NCBI RefSeq assembly: GCF_000002425.4
Contig: NC_037266.1
Location: 4,777,443-4,841,442 of the forward strand
Direction: 5' to 3'
Source: Physcomitrium patens
Lineage: Eukaryota; Streptophyta; Bryopsida; Funariales; Funariaceae
Length of the DNA stretch: 64,000 nt
A model generated the notes under the pieces. It searched no databases and had not been told where the DNA came from. It saw nothing but the letters and a program-made list of their open reading frames with translations. This document shows positions 22,558 through 33,187 of this stretch, in pieces (positions within the stretch are counted from its first letter, which is position 1; each line of letters begins with the position of its first letter). A program made the position numbers and the translations under genes.

Positions 22558-23790
22558 TAAGAAAAGATTCATGTCTAAAATAAGTTGAAGCTCTTGAATC
22601 TAATAAGACAAAGATTTTGTGATTTTTTAGTCCTAAATAAACTTCTATCATAAAATAAGATAAGGAATTTGAAGAAAGAATAGAACCTTTACTTGATGTT
22701 ATGTAAGATTTCAATCACATGATTCTTATTTTAGCTAAAAAAACTTGTTTTTTGAAATATTATTTTATTTGATAACTATGCTCTTCATTCTATAATTATG
22801 TTGCTTCTTTAGACAATATTAAGTAATATGCTTAAGTTCTCTACAATATAAGCATAATCATTCTTGACATCATCAAATCTTTTCTTGCTCAATAAGAAAT
22901 TTGAAATGTACTGTATCTATTTGTATAGGTTTTGATCTTGATGAGTAAGCTTTTATAAACTTAAAAGTTATTGCCATGACTTGACTTGTACTTCTCCAAA
23001 TAAACCTTTATTCTTGGCATTTTTTAAAGAAACAATTGTTATATGTAATGGCTTAAGCAATAAATTGATCTTGTGAATTTACTCTTGACATTGTTAAAAA
23101 TAAATTTTTGATATTGTCTTTTAATCCATATCAAAATTGATTGATAAGGACTTTGTCATTCCAATCTATGTTGCAAGTAAGGTTTTGAAATTTTGTAGCA
23201 TATATAGTTATTAAACATGATTCTTATTGTAAAAATAAGAGTGTGGTCTTGACTATCTTTTCTCAATTAATTTCTTCAAATGTAGTTATAAATACTTCTA
23301 AGAATGAATTCGGATCATAAAAGAGTTGTGAAACTTTTTTCATTGAAGGTAAAAAATAAAAGAGAGTACTCTAAAATAGAAGTATATGTATAAATCCAAC
23401 TTGAATAAATTACTAAGATATTGAAAAGGATGCAACCATAGAAAGTGCTTCACTTATTGTAGAAATCCTTAAAACTTTGATCTTGTTTCATTAACTTCTT
23501 TGACATATTTATCCTTATTTCTTCATACTTATAAAAATAAGATTTGTTGTAATTAATTTTGAACTTGATCTACTTACTTTTTTTGACTATATAACTTTTT
23601 GATGTAGAATCTAAATCTTGTTGTTGACTTTTTTTATAGGCATAGAAATAGTACCTCCATGATTTATGTTAGAAATATATTAGATTTTGATCCTAAATGT
23701 ATTGATAAGCTCGTGAAGATGTGCAACAATTGCAAATTTATTTTTATTTCTATGTGAATAGCATTCATAAATTTTCCTTCCATAGATGAC
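20973..23790 (-). pseudogene. Fossil chromovirus F1: RNase H, RT, protease, gag
   Basis: Minus-strand continuation of 1-1019. Directly at 20973 comes the other half of the RNase H motif (TTEINYKIHD). At 21307-21681 a decayed RT is readable: FRLTNILAIFQ, IIYYLNNILNYSKNTKNHE (YLDD became YLNN) and ARLYVKMEKYVFH. Around 22600 lies a protease remnant, FVLLDSRAST (DSGAST in C). A decayed zinc knuckle is near 22840-22860, gag near 23100-23300, and the likely gag start near 23785. GC content is very low and many codon changes are C:G to T:A. Confidence 0.78.
22501..22554. repeat. (AT)27 microsatellite
   Basis: About 54 bp of perfect AT dinucleotide repeat inside the F1 protease region, where it pads the frame with Ile-Tyr repeats on the minus strand. 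Confidence 0.95.
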
Positions 23791-23829
23791 TCAAATAAAT
23801 TTACAAATCAAATTAGAAAAAGATAATTT

Positions 23830-24450
23830 GCAACTTCTAATATCAAATAAAAATTCTACAAAGAAAGATAGTCTATTCTTTTTAAGAAAAATAATTAGTA
23901 TTTAAAAATTAAAAAATAGTTTAAAAGTAGATAGTTCATAATCTTTAAAATACTATAATAGAAGTACAATAATTCATTCACTTCTAAAATAAAATAAAAA
24001 TAATAAGTTAGTATTTTTATCAAATTATCAAAAATATGAATTTTAAAGGACTAAAAAATCAATAAATACTTGTGTCATTCAAATAAACTAAAAAATCATT
24101 TAAAGATAAAATAACATTAAACAAGAATGGCTATTTTTAAAGATAAGAAGATTAGAAAGTCTTGAAATAGGACTAAGAACTAGAAAGGTATTGACAAGAG
24201 TGAAGAAGGCTTCATTTTTACTTTTATATATATTATCTAACTAAGAGCTATATGGCGACATCCTGTAAGACGTCTAATACATGTCTAATTTGTAAGACAT
24301 GTCTTAACTTACAACGCAAGTTTTTTATATGTATGCCATATCATTAGCTTGTATCACAAGCTAGCTATACATGCAATACATGGCTAACTTGTTGGCCAAG
24401 TTTCCAACCTACCAATCAACTATAAACATGTATAAATTCAAATATACATC
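23830..24450 (-). repeat. Decayed 5' LTR and primer region of F1 (inverted arm 1)
   Basis: On the minus strand a PBS-like TGATATTAGAAG (about 23835-23850) follows the end of a decayed LTR, at the same spacing as in element C. The LTR body (about 23870-24450) is an inverted copy of 26750-27290: the reverse complement of 24123-24215 matches 26925-27020 (ATGAAGCCTTCTT, CTTTCTAG, CTTAGTC). Borders are approximate. Confidence 0.6.
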
Positions 24451-25847
24451 TATAAAGTTTCTACAAAGCTTTTATGAAGCTTTTCCATAAAATAATATCA
24501 AATCTCTTTACATTTATCTTCTAGTTAATATTTCTTATTTAGATAAATATGCATGTCTATGACACTTGAATTCTATCTTCTTTTTTTTATTATTCTACAA
24601 GAATATTACATGACTACTTCCTAAAAAACAATCAACAACATAGAGGGCAATAGTTAATTCTCCAAACAATCGCCTTCTTACTTTAGACATAATTTTACCA
24701 CAAAAAGAAGACTTAATGTAGTACTTCTTAACTATGTTTCAATCATCTTTAAGTATCCAATGGCAATTTCTAAGAAGAGAGAAGAATAATTCAATCCAAA
24801 GCTCCATTCTTTTTCCTACCTCTATAAGCGTATACATATTAAAGATAGCAAGGTTTCTCCTTGGAATTCCAAAAAAAAAAAATCTAGTACCTTCTATTAT
24901 ATTGAAAGTAACCAGATCTTGTAATTATGTAGAAAATCTAAATTTCCATTTAATTGCTCACCCTTCTACAACTTGCACCAATGTCTTATAGTTCATGCTT
25001 GTACATGACTACTACCTCTTTTGCAAAGAAGTCTATTCTTGGCCAAATAAAATTAGTCAAAGCATGGAGCTTGCTACCACAAAGTTTATGTTCCTTGAAG
25101 CATAAAATATCCATATTTCATAGGCTTGTGCAAAAGTAATTTCTAACTATGCGTACTTTTTAGAGGCAATTAAGTCTTTGTATGTTTTTTAAAATAATCA
25201 TGATTTTTATGACTGATAATTTAAAAGATGGTGGAGAACTAAAGGAGACTGTAGATTGATTTTGGTGTAAAATTGACCTTTGGTATATTGCATCGAGTCT
25301 AAAGGAGCATCATGCAATAGTGTTGATTTGATTTAAAGATATTTATTTGATACTAGATTTAAAACTTATTGATTTTCCTCTCCTAGAGGATAAAAAATCT
25401 ACTATTATGAGAAACCAATCATCTATCTTCTAGCCACTTTAGAAACTATGGATGAATGTACTTTTGAACAATAGTACCAAATAAAATTATTGAAAAAGAG
25501 CGATGAGTTAAGGCAATTGAGGGCAAGTTTCTTTTTTGCATTGAGATCAATAGTTGTAGTAGAAATGTTATAAATGTATCTCCTACACTCTCAAAGAGCA
25601 TGGATTGTAAAAGTGGGATTAGTTGATTCATATCAATATCCATTCTTTTTTAGATATCAAGACTATTTTTGAGTTGATTGTATGAATCACCTACTTGTTC
25701 TTTCAAACCTTCATTTGATTCTTACTAAAAATATGTAGAAAGTGGACTCACATGAATAAAAATTAATGGATTGTCAAAAAGTATGTATAATTTGTGGTTT
25801 TATATTCTTTTAGATCCTATAGATTTTGGCTTATCTTGATTAGTTAG
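24451..25847. other. AT-rich stretch without recognisable gene
   Basis: Low-GC sequence between two decayed LTRs. Short open frames (24734-24991, 24954-25139) lack any motif I recognise and have no codon character. It may be a fossil too decayed to name. Confidence 0.5.
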
Positions 25848-26283
25848 TGTCATAGATATACTACACAAGAGATTAAACAAGAAGTAGAACAAAAGAGTTT
25901 CAACAAAAAAGCTAGTAAGAATTTGATTAAATTAGATGAGTATAAGATCAATATTAAGAAAGGTCAGTTAGAACTCTAAGAAATATATTATCAAGACTAA
26001 GAATCTCCTTAATCTTGATTCTAATATATACTAGATATTAAGAAGCTTTTCAAGAAGTTCTCATGTTGCTTAAAGGTGAAGCAACCTTAAGAAGCTTCTC
26101 AAAAAACTTTCTTAATCCTCTTAGAAATTTCTAAAATCCATTAAAATATTTCAAAAACTTTCTAAATTTTTTTAAAATATTCTATTTTTTTAAAATCTTC
26201 TATTAATTTTTTTAAAATCTTTTAGAACCTAATAAAATATTCTAAAAATATTACAAAAATATTTTTGTTGAATGTTCATAAAA
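25848..26283 (-). repeat. Decayed LTR of the A/C family
   Basis: On the minus strand the right border reads like the TGTCATGGACATACATTGG start of LTR C, and the left border TGTCATAGATA (25848) like its TCCGTGACA end. In between are recognisable counterparts of the LTR C body (ATATATACTAG for the TATA region, AAGAAGTAGAAC, repeated AGAAGCTTCT). Its distance to the integrase fragment at 27340-27464 suits the 3' LTR of F2. Confidence 0.65.
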
Positions 26284-26749
26284 TCATCTCTCCTTTTAAC
26301 TCCAAGTTTTATGAAGAGCATTGGTTCTATTTTTGCAATAGAACAACCAAAGCTTAGGCATCATCTTTAAGATTTTTTTTATTTGAATTGACTATAGCAT
26401 GGATGTTTCTTTCTTCAAAAAGATCTAACTTCATCTTAAAGATGATCTTATAAAGGTTTTGAGAGCTAAAATGATTGATTTGGTAATAGTGATAAAAAAA
26501 AATTCCAACTTTGGCTCTACTTTAAAATTTATGATATAAAAAATTTCCAATTCAACATATTGGATCATAAGCTAGTGTCACAAATATACATAGATATTCT
26601 AGTGAATACATATATGATTAAGTAGAAGTAGGTAAAAATAGATAAAAGTAGATTAATTTCATAATACCTTTTAGAGAAGCTTTCTAGAAGCTTTATAGAA
26701 GCTGCTTTGACTTTATATGTGTTTGTAGTTGATTGATAGATTAGAAACT
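26284..26749. other. AT-rich stretch, nothing recognised
   Basis: Low-GC sequence between two decayed LTRs; no open frame or motif that I can support. Confidence 0.5.
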
Positions 26750-27301
26750 TAGTCAACAAGTTAACCACATGTTGGTTGGTTACAAAACAAGTTAACTATG
26801 TAGTACACAAATAGAAAACTTATCTTGCAAGTTAAAATATGTGTTTTGCAAAGTCAACACGTTTTAGAGATCTTATAGGACATCGCGACATAGCTCCTAG
26901 TTAAGAAAATATATGGAGGCAAGAATGAAGCCTTCTTTACTTTTGTCAATGCCTTTCTAGTCCTTAGTCTTGTTTTAAGACTTTCTACTCTTCTTATTTT
27001 TGACAATAGCCATTCTAGTTCAATATTATATTATCTTTGAGTGATTTTTTAGTTCCTTTTAATGACACAAGAATGTATTGAGGATTTTCTTTCTTTGAGA
27101 TTTATATCTTTGAAAACTAGATATACTAAATCCTAGGATTGATATAAGTAATACTTATTCTTTTTGTTATATATAGCATCTTATTAGTTTCATAGATGAA
27201 GATAGTTTCATTTGATAAGCAACAAGATTGATTTGTTTTCCAAAACTTTGATATTAATTGAGATTCTTGATTAAAAAAATGATGTCATTAGGTAGGCTAT
27301 G

Positions 27302-27302
<1 letters not shown>
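26750..27302 (+). repeat. Decayed LTR in opposite orientation (inverted arm 2)
   Basis: Inverted counterpart of the F1 LTR at 23830-24450. On the plus strand it ends with a PBS-like TTGATATTAATTGAG near 27255, so it is the 5' end of another element of the F1 family, truncated at the TA repeat (27303-27333). Confidence 0.55.

Positions 27303-27333
<31 letters not shown>
27303..27333. repeat. (AT)n microsatellite
   Basis: About 30 bp of AT dinucleotide repeat at the junction between the truncated LTR arm 2 and the F2 integrase fragment. Confidence 0.9.
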
Positions 27334-27335
<2 letters not shown>

Positions 27336-27339
27336 AAAA

Positions 27340-27464
27340 AGAGCCTTCTTATTTTTTTTCTAAAAATTATCTTTGTATATAGAACAAAATGTGCCATCTT
27401 TGTCAATCGATCTATAATAATGTAGATAGTATCAAATGTAGCTAATAGTAATAGAGAGGACCAA
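27340..27464 (-). pseudogene. Fossil chromovirus F2, integrase core fragment
   Basis: AAAATGTGCCATCTTTGTCA matches the F1 stretch near 190 and, on the minus strand, the integrase core MAHFVPC region of C. The upstream part of the same integrase continues at 35442 after the nested insertions. Confidence 0.7.
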
Positions 27465-27868
27465 TGTTGTATTGTAGCATGACTATATAGTAAAAATATA
27501 ATTAAAAATAAAATTTTAATTAATAATTAATTATCTTGATTTTATAATAATTTAAGATATTTAAACATGATTTTTATAAAAATCTTTTAGTTTATTTTCT
27601 TAGCTTAATAGTTAATAGATTAAAGATTGGTTAATAATTTTATCTTTTAGATTATAGAGACTCTTTTACTGCCTTAGAAAGACCATAAATTGATAAAATC
27701 AAGATAAAAGTAGTAAATAATTAGTATAGTTGATACTAAAGTTAGGTTGAGGATAAGGTTGGGTGAAAAAATTGTGTGATATTCTAATATATGTGAAATT
27801 TTACATACACTTAGCATAATTGGATGTGCTAAGTGTATATGAAATTTTGTGATAATCTAATAGTGTAG
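27465..27868 (+). repeat. Decayed B-like LTR, left part
   Basis: TGTTGTATTGTAGCATGACTATATAGTAAAAATATA aligns with the start of the B LTR (TGTCGTGTTGTAACACGAGTATACCGTGAAAATATA), with mostly C:G to T:A changes. Element C inserted at 27868; the rest is at 34009-35441. Confidence 0.65.
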
Positions 27869-27905
27869 TGTCATGGACATACATTGGAAGATTCTTCGAA
27901 TATTC

Positions 27906-28120
27906 TTCTAGAATATTCTCTAAAGATTCTCTAAAGATTCCTTTAGAAGGTTCTAGAAGATTCTTAGAATATTCCCTAAAGATTCTCTTAGAAGGTTCTA
28001 GAATATTCTGATAGATTCTAGGAAGTTGCTCGAGAAGTTTCCTAATTAGTAGAAGTTGTTGGAGAAGCGTCCTACTTAGCGGAAGTAGCTCGAGAAGCTT
28101 CCTATTCAGTAGTATATATA
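27906..28120 (+). promoter_or_regulatory. Heat-shock-element-like blocks and TATA box in LTR C
   Basis: TTCTAGAATATTC at 27906-27918 (three blocks), GAAGGTTCTAGAAGATTC at 27946-27963 (four blocks) and GAAGGTTCTAGAATATTC at 27991-28008 (four blocks), all with 2-nt spacing. TATATATA follows at 28113-28120. The repeated unit CTCTAAAGATT between the blocks varies in copy number between the two LTRs. HSF binding is inferred from the consensus. Confidence 0.75.
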
Positions 28121-28144
28121 GGAGTCGAGGTTGAAGGGTTCTTC

Positions 28145-28155
28145 AGTCTCGACAA
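28145..28155 (+). promoter_or_regulatory. Predicted transcript start of element C
   Basis: AGTCTCGACAA begins 32 nt downstream of the TATA box start, the normal plant TATA-to-start distance. It is the reverse complement of the 11 nt at 28283-28293. The same 32-nt spacing occurs in all four LTRs of A and C. Confidence 0.65.
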
Positions 28156-28282
28156 CACATCTCTTGGAGTTCTAGCTCACCTTTCTGGTGTTGTTCTTGT
28201 ACTCATCTGTTTAATCTAGTTCTGCCACTTCTTCTTGAACTTCTTGTTAGATTTCAAGTCTGTATTTTGTGTCCGTGACAGT

Positions 28283-28293
28283 TTGTCGAGACT
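28283..28293 (+). other. Self-priming site of element C
   Basis: TTGTCGAGACT, 2 nt after the 5' LTR, pairs perfectly over 11 nt with AGTCTCGACAA (28145-28155); pairing stops at exactly 11 bases on both sides. In Tf1 of fission yeast the first 11 nt of the mRNA fold back onto such a site and prime reverse transcription. The function here is inference from layout and exact complementarity. Confidence 0.75.
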
Positions 28294-28303
28294 ACATTTT
28301 CAC

Positions 28304-28315
28304 TGGTATTAGAGC
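28304..28315 (+). other. tRNA-iMet-like primer site of element C
   Basis: TGGTATTAGAGC differs by one base from TGGTATCAGAGC, the usual plant initiator-Met tRNA primer site, but lies 23 nt after the LTR instead of 0-5 nt. Element A keeps TATCAGAGC at the same place. Confidence 0.55.
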
Positions 28316-28583
28316 TAGTTCCTTCTTTTTAGAGAGTGGATTACCCCTCTTCTTGAAGGTGTGCTAGTGTTTTAGAGGTTGCGGATTATCCTCCTCTAAA
28401 CTGATATCTCTTCTTTCTCAATATTGGAGCCTTATTCTTCTTGGAGAGAGTGGATTACCCCTCATCTTGGAGTCTTAAGGCGTTTTAGAGGTTGCGGAGT
28501 ACTCTCCTCTGAACCAATATTGTCCTCTTGTCAAAACTCTTTTTTCTTCTTTTTGAAGGTTAGCCGAAGGTTAAGACGTTAAA

Positions 28584-29585
28584 ATGGCTGAAAGTTTGGA
28601 ATCCAAACTAGACGCCATCATAAATGCTCTTGCCTCGTTGTCACATAGGACAACAGAGATCGAAGGAGTCATGGTAGGACTCCATAACAATGGAGCATCT
28701 GGGATAGCGCCATCTAAAGCATATCAGCCTCAAACTTCTGCGCCAGAAGAAGCAGTTCTACCTCCATTTCAACAAGATCGAGTAGTCCTACAACGAAAGG
28801 AGCCTCGAGTTAGTCTTCCGGATAAGTTTGATGGAACTCGTTCCAAGTTTCGTGGTTTTGTCAACCAAATCAGGTTGATAATAATTTTACAGCCCGAACG
28901 TTATCCGACGGAAGAAGCGCGTGTTGGGCTTGTTGGAACCTTGCTTACAGCACAAGCTCTGTCTTGGTTTACTCCCTTGTTCGAGAAGCGATCGCCAATC
29001 CTGAGCAACTTTGAAACGTTCTTGGAGGCGTTTGCAGAAGCATTTGGCGAGCATGATAAAGTTCGATGGGCTACAACAAAGATCCGATCGCTACGACAAG
29101 GAACACGCTCTGCATCAGTCTATGCCTCGGATTTCAGATAATTGTCAAGTGACATTAATTGGGGTGAAGAGGCGTTGGTGAGTCAGTTTTATTGGGGCTT
29201 GAAGGATGATGTGAAGGACTTGTTGTTATCTCTTCCTGATCCTCAAACGCTCAACGAAGCTATTAGCCAAGCTGTAAAGTGTGACAACCGCCTATTCCAG
29301 CATCGCCAAGACCAACGTCCAAGACACCAAATGACTCGTTACGACGTGACTATGTCTCCAAATAGCTTAAACTCACATTCGGAGGCAACAAACATGCAAA
29401 TCGACACGGCGCGTGTCCGATCTCTTACTCCAACAGAGAAGAAACGGCGTATGGAGGAAGAGTTACGTTTGTACTGTGGAGAAGAAGGTCACAAGGTTGG
29501 AAATTGCCCAAAGAAGCAAAATTGGCACCCTGTCAAGACTAGAAGTGCGATGATTCCGGAAAACGACGACGCCCAGCCACAGTAG
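28584..29585 (+). pseudogene. gag: Element C gag (one premature stop)
   Basis: 334 codons including the final stop, from ATG (28584) to TAG (29583-29585). One internal TAA at 29139-29141 stands where A has CAA. The protein has the capsid-like retrotrans_gag region (LVGTLLTAQALSWF, VYASDF) and a C-terminal CCHC zinc knuckle, LYCGEEGHKVGNC. Pol lies in another frame just downstream, so a frameshift or reinitiation is needed to express it. Confidence 0.92.
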
Positions 29586-29590
29586 GAACC

Positions 29591-32500
29591 GTGCGGCTGG
29601 ACAATCTAATATCACGACAACAATCAGGTTCCTCCTTCTCTGTCCAACCTGCCCGTTGTTTTACAATTCCTTTGTTTTTAGGCCCTCAAAAACAAAAAAC
29701 TTTAGCTTTATTGGATTCGGGGGCATCTACTTGTTTTTTAGATGAAGAGTTTGCTAAACGCCACAAGATCCGTTTAGTACAGAAGTCCAAACCTGTTCAC
29801 GTAGAGGTGATAGATGGACGACCCTTATTGTCAGGCAACGTTACCCACGAATCAGAACCTATAGAAGTGGTGTTTAAGGACCATAGTAGTCACGTTATTT
29901 TTAATATTATTAGAACCCCATCAAGCCCTGTTATCCTTGGTCTTTCTTGGTTAGAAGATCATAATCCGTCCATTGATTGGAGGCTACGAAGGATAACATT
30001 TCCTGAAAAAAATAATAATAAACCTGTTGGTAGAACCTACATGAAGAAATCCATGTTTATTGGAGCGAGAGCGTTCCTAAGATCGTCCAAGGAAGGCGCA
30101 CCATTTGTCATTTATGCAGCTCCAACTAGCGGCGAAAATATCTCAACATCGAATATACCAGAGCAATATAGGGATTTTGAAGACGTGTTTCAGAAGAAGA
30201 ACGCCGATATACTGCCGGAACATCGACCATATGATTGCGCCATAGACTTAGAGGAAGGAGCGCAACCACCTTTTGGTCCAATATACAACCTATCGCAGAC
30301 GGAGTTGGCAGAATTGTGGAAGTACATCGATGAGAATCTAGCCAAGAATTTTATTCGACATTCAAAGTCGCCAGCTGGAGCACCAATCCTATTCGTGAAG
30401 ATAAAGGATGGCTCACTGCGGATGTGCGTGGACTACCGAGGACTCAACAAGGTGACCAAGAAAAATCGCTATCCCTTACCTTTGATCTCCGGCCTCTTAG
30501 ATCAACTTGGACGTGCAAGGATTTTTACAAAGATTGATTTAAGAGGAGCCTACAACCTTGTGCGAATCAAAGAAGGAGATGAATGGAAGACAGCCTTTCG
30601 TACAAGGTATGGTCATTTTGAGTACAATGTCATGCCTTTTGGTCTTACCAATGCTCCAGCGGTCTTTCAGCATATGATGAACGACATCTTTCGGGAGTAC
30701 CTCGATGACTTTGTTGTCATCTATCTGGATGATATTTTGATATTTTCCAAGAATGAAGAAGAACATGAGAAGCACGTTTGTTTGGTTCTTGAAAAACTAC
30801 GCGAACGAGGACTCTACGCCAAGTTGGAGAAGTGTCAATTTCACCAGAATGAGATGGAATTTTTGGGCTTCATTGCGACTACAGAGGGCTTGAAGATGGA
30901 TCCAAAAAAGGTAGAAGCAATTATATCTTGGGAAGTTCCGAAGACGGTTAGAGATGTTCAGTGTTTTCTTGGATTTGCTAACTTCTATCGGATCTTCATC
31001 AAGAATTATTCTCAAGTTGCTGCACCACTCACGCGTCTAACAAGCAAAGACAAGCTCGAATGGGGATCACAAGCAGCAAAAGCATTTCAAGATCTCAAGA
31101 CGGCATTCACTACGGCTCCAATCTTGGTACACCCTGACTTTGCAAAGGCTTTCTATTTAGAGACCGATGCTTCAGATTTTGCTTTGGGAGCTGTGCTTTC
31201 ACAGATGGGCATAGACAAGAAGCTTCACCCAGTTGCGTTCTATTCACGGAAGTTCTCTGCTGTTGAGATCAGCTACGAGATCCACGACAAAGAGCTGCTT
31301 GCTATAGTGGATGCCTTCCAAGAGTGGCGTCACTTCCTGGAAGGAGCTGCACATCCAGTGACTGTTTATACGGACCACAAGAATTTGGAGTACTTCATGA
31401 CAGCTCGAATTTTGAATCGTCGTCAAGCTCGATGGAATATGTCTCTATCACGATTTGACTTTATTATCACCTACCGCCCTAGAAAACAGCAAGGATTATC
31501 TGACGCATTATCGAGGAGATCGTATCTTGCGCCAAAGGCTGGAGAAGCAGCGTTTGATCAACAATGTACAACATTGTTGAAACCAAAAAAATTCAGGATT
31601 TTTGCTACTGTTGCAACTATCGATGACGGCTTCCTCAGCGAGGTACGTACTGCGACCATTGAGGATTCTATAGCTCTTGACATCAAACAACGTGTCGATA
31701 ATGACAAGTTTAAGGTGGAAGGAGATTTTCTGTATTTTGAGGAGCGGTTGTATATCCCGAAAGGACCAACTCGACTCCGAGTACTTCAATCTCGCCACGA
31801 CTTTCCAGCTGCGGGACATTTTGGATTCAACAAGACTTTGGAGCTCATTTCACGAGATTTTTGGTGGCCCCAAATGTGGAAGGATGTGAAGGAATTTGTC
31901 CTTTCTTGTGATGTTTGTTCAAGATCCAAGATCCCTCGACATCGTCCGTATCGACTTCTCCAGCCATTGCCTATTCCGCACCGACCATGGTCTTCAATTT
32001 CTATGGACTTCATTACGGACCTACCGCCATCGAATTCATTTGACAGCATCTTTGTTGTGGTGGATCGATTTACAAAGATGGCGCATTTCGTGCCTTGCAA
32101 GAAAACATCGTCAAGTGAAGACACCGCAAGACTCTTTCTCGATAACATATATCGTTATCATGGCCTACCAGATGATATCGTGTCGGATCGAGGTACTCAA
32201 TTTGTATCCAAGTTTTGGAGGTCCCTCTTTGAGATATTGAAGGTGGATATTAAGCTCTCTTCGGCTTTTCATCCTCAAAATGACGGTCAAACGGAGCGGG
32301 TGAATCAAGTTTTGGAGCAATATTTACGATGCAGCATCAACTATCAACAAGATGATTGGACTGCATATCTACCGCTTGCTTAGTTCGCATACAACAACAC
32401 TCTTCATGCGTCAACTCAACAAACACCATTCTTCTCCAACTACGGATACCACCCCAAGCTCGATTTATTGAGTTCTTCAGCAAATAACAACCCAGCAGCT

Positions 32501-33061
32501 GAAGGATTTGTGAAGCAACTATCGGAGCTTCAAGCGAAGTTGAAGCTTCAATTGCAATCTGCCCAAGAGAGTTACAAGGCATCTGCAGATAAATATCGAA
32601 ATGAGGCGCCTACTTTTCAAGTTGGAAGTAAAGTATGGCTTCTTCGACGGAATATCAAGACCAAGCGGCCATGTGACAAATTGGACTATCGGAGATTAGG
32701 GCCATTTGTTATCGAGAAGCAGATCAATCCGGTGGCATATCGTCTGGAGTTACCAGCTACTATGAAGGTACATCCAGTCTTTCACGTGTCTTTGTTGGAA
32801 CCTTATCGAGAGTCAGCTTTTTCCCAAAGAGTACAAAGTCCGCCACCAAGTATCGAAATTGAAAACCATGAGGAATACGAGGTGGAAAAGGTACTAGATT
32901 CACGGCGTAATAGGAGAAAATTGGAGTATTTAGTGCATTGGAGTGGATACGACATCAATGAACGAACGTGGGAGCGTGCCGAAAATCTTGCCAATGCACC
33001 AAAAAAGGTACAAGAATTTCATCAACGATATCCTCATAAACCTAAGCCGATTCAACGATAG
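29591..33061 (+). pseudogene. pol: Element C pol: protease, RT, RNase H, integrase, chromodomain
   Basis: A 1157-codon frame including the terminal stop, with one internal TAG (32381-32383; A has GAG) in the integrase. Protease LLDSGASTCFLDE; RT with YLDDILIFS; RNase H with ETDASDFALG, IHDKELLA and TDHKNLEYF; integrase with an H-H-C-C finger (HDFPAAGH to CDVC) and core acids in SMDFITD, VSDRGTQF and DGQTERVNQV. The C-terminal chromodomain (EYEVEKVLDSR, LVHWSGYDINERTWE) retains the Tyr, Trp and Tyr positions of the methyl-lysine cage. The first start in this frame is GTG at 29591; the true entry is probably by frameshift from gag. Confidence 0.93.
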
Positions 33062-33187
33062 CTTCTTGCTGAAGCTTGCTCATCAAGTAGCATAAAAAGG
33101 GGGGAGGGCACCTCCAAAACCCATAGTTCGATAGTGTAGAACTTTGTTAGCAACTATAGTTTGCTCTCATCATTTTAGCCTTTGGAC

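Larger units (their letters stand above)
27869..28280 (+). repeat. 5' LTR of element C
   Basis: TGTCATGGACATACATTGG to GTCCGTGACA, 412 bp. U3 holds heat-shock-like blocks and a TATA box at 28113-28120. Predicted R begins near 28145. Confidence 0.95.

Noticed and set aside
24734..25139. Two overlapping plus-strand open frames in the AT-rich region
   Set aside because: No family motif, no codon bias, composition like the surrounding fossils.
30539..32148. Minus-strand frames across element C pol
   Set aside because: Shadows of the pol frame, which carries all the motifs.
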